Source: Deltaproteobacteria bacterium
Lineage (GTDB): Bacteria > Desulfobacterota > DSM-4660 > Desulfatiglandales > Desulfatiglandaceae
DNA length: 10,691 bases
Reading direction: 5' to 3'
Assembly (NCBI GenBank): GCA_021159525.1
Contig: JAGHEC010000051.1
Span: forward strand, 1 to 10,691
This document shows, piece after piece, positions 6,849-10,691 of the stretch (its first letter is position 1; each line of letters begins with the position of its first letter). The notes below the pieces were generated by a model. That model saw nothing but the letters and a program-made list of their open reading frames with translations, had not been told where the DNA came from and searched no databases. A program made the translations under genes and the position numbers.

Positions 6849-7499
6849 TCAGTCCGGTTTCTTCCTTTCAATTTCAGCTGTTTTACGACGATAGTTAAAA
6901 TAGGCTCCAACACCCATCAAACCCAGAATATAACCAATACCACCAAAGACATCCCTGGCGGCAGGACCGCTCTCCCGTGACTCAACCAGGATTTTCATTA
7001 TTGGCGTGAGCTTTTGGTCCAGGGATTGATCCACGACGCGCCGGATTTGTTCCAGGCTCATGCCGGATGTTGCCGTCTGTACCTCAGACATCTTCAACCC
7101 TTCGTTTTTAGAGACCGCAGGTTCTGATTTGGATCCGGGGGGGGCAAACTCGCTGGCAGGGATTGTCCATTCAGCCCGGTGCCCCATACCGGCCTGAAGC
7201 ACAATTTTCATGGAGGTCCTTCCCGGTATCTTAAAAGAGAATTCCCCCCGGTCATCTGTTTTGCCCTCAAGAAGTTGCTTTCCCGCAAGGTCGTAAACGA
7301 TAACCTTCCCGCCTTTGACCCGCTTTCCACCGCTGAACTTGCTTTCGGTGAAAATCTTATCGCCTTGCACCCATGCAAAAATGGTTACCCTGTGGGCCAT
7401 TGCAGGACCTATGCAAACAGTACAGAATATTGCCAATAACATTAATGCAAAAAGTCCTTTGCACGATATGAGGTGATTGGTCGAATAGTGCATTTTCAT
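6849..7499 (-). CDS. nikL: NikL-like periplasmic protein of a Ni/Co transporter, C-terminal membrane anchor
   Basis: The protein has 216 residues. A signal peptide (1-35, ending GPAMA) is followed by a mature N-terminus HRVTIFAWVQGDKIFTE. A carboxypeptidase-regulatory-like beta domain comes next (about 36-115; SKFSGGKRVKGGKVIVYD, GKTDDRGEFSFKIP, AGMGHRAEWTI). A linker and helix (SLEQIRRVVDQSLDQKLTPIMKIL) lead to one membrane segment (about 184-203) and a basic cytoplasmic tail. This matches the extra component found with CbiM/NikM in nickel and cobalt ECF-type transporters, sometimes called CbiL or NikL, and thought to present metal to the membrane component. ATG 7499 is chosen because GGGAGG (7505-7510) stands five bases upstream; the frame is open to 7517. 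It follows cbiM on the same strand, separated by repeat copy 4. The metal (Ni or Co) is inferred. Confidence 0.8.
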   Translation of the reverse strand: MKMHYSTNHLISCKGLFALMLLAIFCTVCIGPAMAHRVTIFAWVQGDKIFTESKFSGGKRVKGGKVIVYDLAGKQLLEGKTDDRGEFSFKIPGRTSMKIVLQAGMGHRAEWTIPASEFAPPGSKSEPAVSKNEGLKMSEVQTATSGMSLEQIRRVVDQSLDQKLTPIMKILVESRESGPAARDVFGGIGYILGLMGVGAYFNYRRKTAEIERKKPD

Positions 7500-7504
7500 T
7501 TTTT

Positions 7505-7510
7505 CCTCCC
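7505..7510 (-). promoter_or_regulatory. Ribosome-binding site of the NikL-like gene
   Basis: GGGAGG on the - strand, five A residues before ATG 7499, selects this start over the ATG at 7517. Confidence 0.6.
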
Positions 7511-7524
7511 TTGGCAATGAAACC

Positions 7525-7694
7525 TGTCAGCTCAATAATCAGGGGGATAACAGGGAACGCACCACCGTGGCATAAGGGTTTTTCTTCCGCTCCGGGCCTC
7601 CGGGCTGAGTCGAGCGAAGCGAGCGAAGAACAGACGGAGCCCTCCCGGCAGTCGCGTCAGCAAAACCCCTATGCACCTATTTACTGAGCTATTA
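7525..7694 (+). repeat. Dispersed palindromic element, copy 4, with perfect 10-bp flanking duplication
   Basis: A full-length copy of 170 bp with ends TGTCAGCTCAATAA and, on the opposite strand, TAATAGCTCAGTAA. It is flanked directly by CAATGAAACC at 7515-7524 and again at 7695-7704, the best target-site duplication in the window. The stem arms differ from the other copies but still pair: GGCATAAGGGTTTT (7569-7582) with AAAACCCCTATGCACC (7662-7677). It lies between cbiM and the NikL-like gene, so it would be transcribed as part of their mRNA. Confidence 0.93.
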
Positions 7695-7713
7695 CAATGA
7701 AACCAGGTATGAA

Positions 7714-8322
7714 TCATTTCTTAGAATATCCTGGAAGCATATCAGGTTGGACCTTCCTGAGAAATGCCACACAAAATGCCGTAATGATCCCCTCTATGAT
7801 TATCACGGGAAGGTGCGCAATCACCACCAGATACGATACCTTGAGGAAGTTCTCCTCTGTGAAGGTTAACGCCAGCCCGACCATAGCGGCGGCGAAAAAC
7901 ACGGAAAAGGCGCCGCAGGCGAACGCGGCAGACAAGGCGATGCCGGGCCGCTTGCTGACCAGGCGACCGAAAAGATAGTAAGAGAAAACGGCCGGCAATG
8001 CCATGGTCATGGTGTTGACTCCAAGGGTTGTGATCCCTCCGAACTGGAATAAAACGGCCTGGAGCGCCAGGGCCACTAATATGACCGGGAAAGCGCCCCA
8101 CCCGAGGATGAGTCCGATAATTCCATTAAGGATAAGATGAACGCTCGAAGGCCCGATGGGAACATGGATCAGGGAGGCCACAAAAAAAGACGCGGAAAGG
8201 ATCGCGGCGCGGGGGATATGGTCGTAATCCAATTTTTTTAGTCCGATGGCCGTGCCCATTGCGGCTAACGCAATCCCTGAGATCAGGACCGGACCGGACA
8301 AAACTCCTTCAGATATATGCAT
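7714..8322 (-). CDS. cbiM: CbiM/NikM-family membrane component of a Co/Ni transporter
   Basis: This is a 202-residue polytopic inner-membrane protein with about six or seven hydrophobic segments. The start MHISEGVLSG is the family signature; in studied NikM proteins the N-terminal amine and His2 take part in metal binding, so ATG 8322 must be the true start. H53 and H62 in HVPIGPSSVHLILNG are the likely further ligands. It would bind Ni2+ or Co2+ and pass it inward with an energy-coupling CbiQ/CbiO pair, neither of which is encoded in the window. CbiN is also absent, and the NikL-like gene probably takes that place. No ordinary Shine-Dalgarno sequence is close; GAGGTGA lies 12 bases upstream inside the end of repeat copy 5. 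The gene is on the same strand as, and downstream of, the porin and NikK-like genes. Confidence 0.92.
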   Translation of the reverse strand: MHISEGVLSGPVLISGIALAAMGTAIGLKKLDYDHIPRAAILSASFFVASLIHVPIGPSSVHLILNGIIGLILGWGAFPVILVALALQAVLFQFGGITTLGVNTMTMALPAVFSYYLFGRLVSKRPGIALSAAFACGAFSVFFAAAMVGLALTFTEENFLKVSYLVVIAHLPVIIIEGIITAFCVAFLRKVQPDMLPGYSKK

Positions 8323-8332
8323 AATAATACCG

Positions 8333-8451
8333 TATCACCTCAATAATCAGGGGGATAACAACTAACGTACCACCGGGGCAGGAGGATTTTTTTCGCCCTC
8401 CCGGCAGTCGCGTCAGACCCCCCCCTACCCCTGTTCACTGATGAGCTGTTA
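8333..8451 (+). repeat. Dispersed palindromic element, copy 5 (core deleted, degenerate)
   Basis: This 119-bp copy runs from TATCACCTCAATAA to GAGCTGTTA. The left arm is typical (GGGGCAGGAGGATTTTTTT), but it joins directly to CGCCCTCCCGGCAGTCGCG, so the section from CTTGTGCTCC through GAGACGG is missing, a different deletion from that in copy 3. The right arm has decayed to a C-run (GACCCCCCCCTACCCC). No flanking duplication is seen. It occupies the 5' leader of cbiM, ending 10 bases before the start codon. Confidence 0.82.
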
Positions 8452-8496
8452 TGTAAGGCAGACAGTCCCAAATTTCACCAAAAATGACGCGTGAAC

Positions 8497-8567
8497 GGTT
8501 ACGCATTTTCTTGCGTAACCAACGCCGTCCCGCCAAGGTAGACCAAACGGGCTTGTCCGCGGGACGG
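8497..8567 (-). terminator. Two consecutive hairpins downstream of the porin gene
   Basis: In the direction of transcription of the porin (- strand) there is first a 9-bp perfect stem, GCGGGACGG (8559-8567) with CCGTCCCGC (8525-8533), extended inside by CTTG/CAAG. A second 9-bp perfect stem follows, TGCGTAACC (8512-8520) with GGTTACGCA (8497-8505), around a 6-base loop. About ten bases beyond it comes ATTTTTGG, a short T-run. They begin 30 bases after the porin stop and may end or stabilise the upstream transcript. The T-run is short and displaced, so strong termination is doubtful and cbiM may still be read through. Confidence 0.4.
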
Positions 8568-8597
8568 GGAAGAGACCAATGCCTGCTTTGTGACGCC

Positions 8598-9734
8598 CTA
8601 AAATTCCGCCGTGGCCCTGAGCCCGAAGATCCAGCCGTCCGGTCCGTCGCCCGATTTCATGGAATCCTTCATGTACTGGACGTCGCCGGTAATGGCAAAT
8701 ATGTCGGCCAGGGCGAAACGGCCGTAAACCTCGAACACGTCCGTATGGTCCACGTCTTGATTCCCGCCCCTGAGGTGGGCATAACCGATCCCGATATTGT
8801 CGCTCTCACGTCCCCAGAGGTTTCCGCTGATGTTAAACCCGCCTGAATAGATATCCTTGTAATCAACGGCTGCCTTGTCGTCCTGCCAGCCGAACCGCAT
8901 CCACGCCCCCAGGATTTCGCCTAATTGCTGATCAAAGGAGATCGCCGCTCCGGTCAACCTCTCCTTTTCGTCTTGGGCCGTGTTGCTGAAATCACTGCTC
9001 GTGGTGTCTACAATCAGGCGGTAGTTCCCTTCACCCGGACCGAAATCCACGGTGTAGCCCAGCTGCATTCCAAAAAAGCTGTATGATTCGTCAAGATTTC
9101 CCGTTTCGCCATTGGACCCCAAGGCCATGGCAACGCCTTTCACGGAAAAACCGTTGATCTCCCATTCAATGGCGCCGCCGATGTCATAGGAGGGCAAAAA
9201 GGCGTTCGGGTTGTTCACCAGGGCATCGTTCATAAACTGCAAGAACTCGTCGTTGGCAAAGGCGTTTTCATCCACGTAGTCGCATGCGTCGATAATGCCG
9301 GCCGTTAACCCCAGCGTGTGATCCTCACCGAACGTAAAAGTGTGTTTGTACCAGGCCGTGAGCAGGTAATCGCGGTTTCTGCCGTTAATGTCTTTATAGT
9401 CATCCTGCACGTCCGCGGCCCATGGGGCCAGAATGAAGGGGGAGTTGTCCCCTCCCATCAATCCGTTTCCAGCCCCGAAACCGAATTTGGCAAAGACTTC
9501 ATCCGAGTCGGTCGGGGTAAAGCTGATCTCCGGCTGGAAGACCATGGCGCCTCTTCCTTTGCTGTCAAAACCAGGGGCATCGCTGATGTCCTGATACTGC
9601 CATTCCCCGGCGATCATCCCCCCGATGCTAAGTTTGTCGTTGATCTCGTATCCAAACCCATTGGCTGTAAACATAAAAATGCCGAATGCAGTCATTAGGC
9701 AGCCAAAATGTAGTTTCTTCAGTGCGCTTATCAC
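8598..9734 (-). CDS. Outer-membrane beta-barrel protein, OprB/porin-like
   Basis: The protein has 378 residues: a signal peptide of about 28 (positive ISALKKLHFG, hydrophobic LMTAFGIFMF, then ANGFG), then alternating amphipathic strands typical of a beta-barrel (for example KLSIGGMIAGEWQYQ, NIGIGYAHLRGG, VFEVYGRFALADIFAITGDVQYM), ending in phenylalanine (RATAEF) as barrel-assembly substrates do. It resembles carbohydrate-porin-like proteins, but the substrate cannot be read from the sequence. Its place between the NikK-like gene and cbiM suggests a route for nickel or cobalt across the outer membrane. Start: the frame opens at 9773, inside the upstream gene, but GTG 9734 has GGAGGG at the ideal distance and yields a standard signal peptide, so I prefer it. 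The gap to the upstream stop is then 19 bases. Acidic surface stretches (ACDYVDENAFANDE) could draw in cations; that is speculation. Confidence 0.82.
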   Translation of the reverse strand: MISALKKLHFGCLMTAFGIFMFTANGFGYEINDKLSIGGMIAGEWQYQDISDAPGFDSKGRGAMVFQPEISFTPTDSDEVFAKFGFGAGNGLMGGDNSPFILAPWAADVQDDYKDINGRNRDYLLTAWYKHTFTFGEDHTLGLTAGIIDACDYVDENAFANDEFLQFMNDALVNNPNAFLPSYDIGGAIEWEINGFSVKGVAMALGSNGETGNLDESYSFFGMQLGYTVDFGPGEGNYRLIVDTTSSDFSNTAQDEKERLTGAAISFDQQLGEILGAWMRFGWQDDKAAVDYKDIYSGGFNISGNLWGRESDNIGIGYAHLRGGNQDVDHTDVFEVYGRFALADIFAITGDVQYMKDSMKSGDGPDGWIFGLRATAEF

Positions 9735-9739
9735 TTTTT

Positions 9740-9745
9740 CCCTCC
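9740..9745 (-). promoter_or_regulatory. Ribosome-binding site that sets a GTG start for the porin
   Basis: GGAGGG on the - strand followed by AAAAA and GTG 9734. It lies in the 19-base gap after the NikK-like stop and argues against the upstream ATG at 9773. Confidence 0.6.
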
Positions 9746-9753
9746 ATTGTTTT

Positions 9754-10530
9754 TTATTTTTCTTCCCAGTCATGGAATTTTACCCAGATAACGGCGCCCA
9801 GCTCGACGTCCTTTTCTTCACCTTTGATTTGCCGTTTTTTATTAGAGGTGTTCAAGGCGGCAAATCCCCACCATCCCGCCTTGGGAACCGCATAGGTAAA
9901 AAGGCCGTTTTTGTCCGCCTTTATCGTCTGCGTGATCATATAATCCGTAGGCGCCTCCGCCTTTTTATCCTCGTTGTAGTATTCCACTTCAACCTCGGCA
10001 AAAGGGATCGGCTTACCATCCATTTTCACTATTCCCTGGAAGACGTTCCCGGCATAAAGCCCGAACGGTTTTGACAGGGGAACAATCTCGGTCTTGAGGC
10101 CGATTTCCTCATCCCAGCCTTCATCATCCCCAAAGGCCGTCACTACGGTTTTTGTGTAATGGACAATAAAGCAGTCCTCGGCCGGTTCCCAGTAGGGATT
10201 TGGCTCCATATAAAAGGCATAAACACCCGGCCTCTTGATTTTATAGTCGGTTGTCCACGCCTTGTGACCCATCACCTTGGTTTCTTTCAGACCGCGCAAA
10301 AGATCTTCCTTCTTTCCGTTTGCCATGACCGCGAAAACCTTTGGCTTTTCCAATTCCATCCCCACGCCCTCAAAAGGGTGAGAAAAGGAGAGAGTCAGAG
10401 TGACATCCTTATTATCCCCCTGCATGACCATGCTGTCTGAGGGAATGACCATCCCGAAGTGGGCAAAAGCCGTTTGTGCGGCACAGAAAAAAAACAAGCC
10501 CAAAGCAGAACCTAACAATAATTTTCTCAT
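9754..10530 (-). CDS. nikK: DUF4198 / NikK-like periplasmic protein of Ni/Co uptake
   Basis: The protein has 258 residues with a clear signal peptide (1-23, MRKLLLGSALGLFFF to TAFA) and a mature protein beginning HFGMVIPSDSMVMQGD, the usual start of DUF4198 proteins. Two beta-sandwich-like parts follow: about 24-130 (LTLSFSHPFEGVGMELEKP, RPGVYAFYMEPNPYWEPAED) and about 160-258 (FQGIVKMDGKPIPFAEVEVEY, IKADKNGLFTYAVPKAGWWGFAAL). In NikMN-type systems such a protein, NikK, is a soluble periplasmic accessory. Here it is the first gene of a set with a porin, CbiM and a NikL-like protein. AAGGAGG (10539-10545) is eight bases before ATG 10530, a strong ribosome-binding site. Ni versus Co is not decided, and other DUF4198 proteins serve other metals. 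Confidence 0.82.
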   Translation of the reverse strand: MRKLLLGSALGLFFFCAAQTAFAHFGMVIPSDSMVMQGDNKDVTLTLSFSHPFEGVGMELEKPKVFAVMANGKKEDLLRGLKETKVMGHKAWTTDYKIKRPGVYAFYMEPNPYWEPAEDCFIVHYTKTVVTAFGDDEGWDEEIGLKTEIVPLSKPFGLYAGNVFQGIVKMDGKPIPFAEVEVEYYNEDKKAEAPTDYMITQTIKADKNGLFTYAVPKAGWWGFAALNTSNKKRQIKGEEKDVELGAVIWVKFHDWEEK

Positions 10531-10566
10531 TACTTTTTCCTCCTTAAAGACTTTTTTGTTAGAACG

Positions 10567-10634
10567 TAACAGCTCAATAAATGGGGGCAGAAGGGTTTTT
10601 CTGACGCGACTGCCGGGAGGGCGCCGTCTCTTTG
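10567..10634 (-). repeat. Dispersed palindromic element, copy 6 (inverted, partial)
   Basis: Starting TAACAGCTCAATAAATGGGGGCAG, this matches the reverse complement of the right half of the other copies through GGGTTTTTCTGACGCGACTG and CCGGGAGGGCGCCGTCTC. After about 10634 it departs from the family and continues to the window edge as unrelated sequence. It is the only copy in this orientation and lies in the leader or promoter region of the NikK-like gene. Confidence 0.85.
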
Positions 10635-10654
10635 TGACTTATCAGTGGGGGAAG

Positions 10655-10682
10655 CCGCAGCTCGACGAAGTCGAGAATGCGG
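10655..10682. repeat. Hairpin in the diverged tail of copy 6
   Basis: CCGCA-G-CTCGAC, loop GAA, GTCGAG-AA-TGCGG form a stem of six plus five base pairs. It stands where the other copies have the CGAGCGAAGCGAG section. It could be a different core variant of the element or part of another repeat cut off by the window end. Confidence 0.4.
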
Positions 10683-10691
10683 AGGGGGCAA

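Noticed and set aside
6608..6913. 101-codon open frame on the - strand between copy 3 and the NikL-like gene
   Set aside because: It has no domain, overlaps the NikL-like end by about 65 bases, and lacks a convincing ribosome-binding site.
1944..8451. The repeated units as a CRISPR array or integron attC sites
   Set aside because: The copies are 120-180 bp, separated by whole genes, with flanking duplications and inverted ends; there are no regular spacers and no cas or integrase genes.
9625..10074. Open frames on the + strand across the porin and NikK-like genes
   Set aside because: They are antisense to genes with clear signal peptides and ribosome-binding sites, and show no domains.
10531..10600. 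NikR operator or cobalamin riboswitch before the nickel/cobalt genes
   Set aside because: I found no GTATGA/TCATAC or GTGTTAC/GTAACAC pair at the right spacing and no recognisable B12-box; the leader is mostly repeat copy 6.

Overview
The window looks like chromosomal DNA of an anaerobic, probably sulfate-reducing or syntrophic, member of the Desulfobacterota (former Deltaproteobacteria). This placement is inferred from gene content: a NuoF-GltD type flavoprotein, a DRTGG / anti-sigma-kinase-like / [FeFe]-hydrogenase-like cluster, and a NikK/NikM/NikL-type nickel or cobalt uptake set. No rRNA, tRNA or CRISPR array was seen.

Layout. (1) Bases 1-4405, + strand: the 3' part of a fusion protein (NuoF Fe-S domain plus GltD-like FAD/NAD(P)H oxidoreductase), then a small DRTGG-domain protein, an RsbW/RsbT-like ATP-binding protein and a [FeFe]-hydrogenase-like Fe-S protein. 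The last two overlap by one base (TGATG). (2) 4413-4898, - strand: an RseC-family membrane protein, convergent with the hydrogenase-like gene. (3) 5194-6447, + strand: an M24-family metallopeptidase of the Xaa-Pro aminopeptidase type, behind a sigma70-like promoter. (4) 10530 down to 6849, - strand: a metal-uptake set in transcription order: DUF4198/NikK-like periplasmic protein, outer-membrane beta-barrel, CbiM/NikM membrane component, NikL-like tethered periplasmic protein. The expected CbiQ and CbiO/NikO genes do not follow; there is only a weak trace that may be the end of a decayed ABC ATPase.

The most striking feature outside the genes is a dispersed palindromic element found six times in 10.7 kb, always between genes (about 1944-2115, 4935-5113, 6487-6610, 7525-7694, 8333-8451 and, inverted and partial, from 10567). 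Full copies are about 170-180 bp, have 14-bp terminal inverted repeats (consensus TRWYAGCTCAATAA) and can fold into one long hairpin. Two copies are flanked directly by 10-bp direct repeats (10/10 and 9/10 identical), as expected for target-site duplications of a non-autonomous, MITE-like transposable element. One copy shows paired changes in both stem arms, and two copies have lost different parts of the core.

How the genes may work together: the first cluster appears to handle or sense redox state through NAD(P)H, ferredoxin and possibly H2. Its hydrogenase-like protein keeps the cysteine ligands of the H-cluster but has lost the usual proton-relay cysteine, which favours a sensory or regulatory role with the kinase-like and DRTGG partners. 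The second cluster would bring nickel or cobalt across both membranes for Ni- or corrinoid-dependent enzymes.
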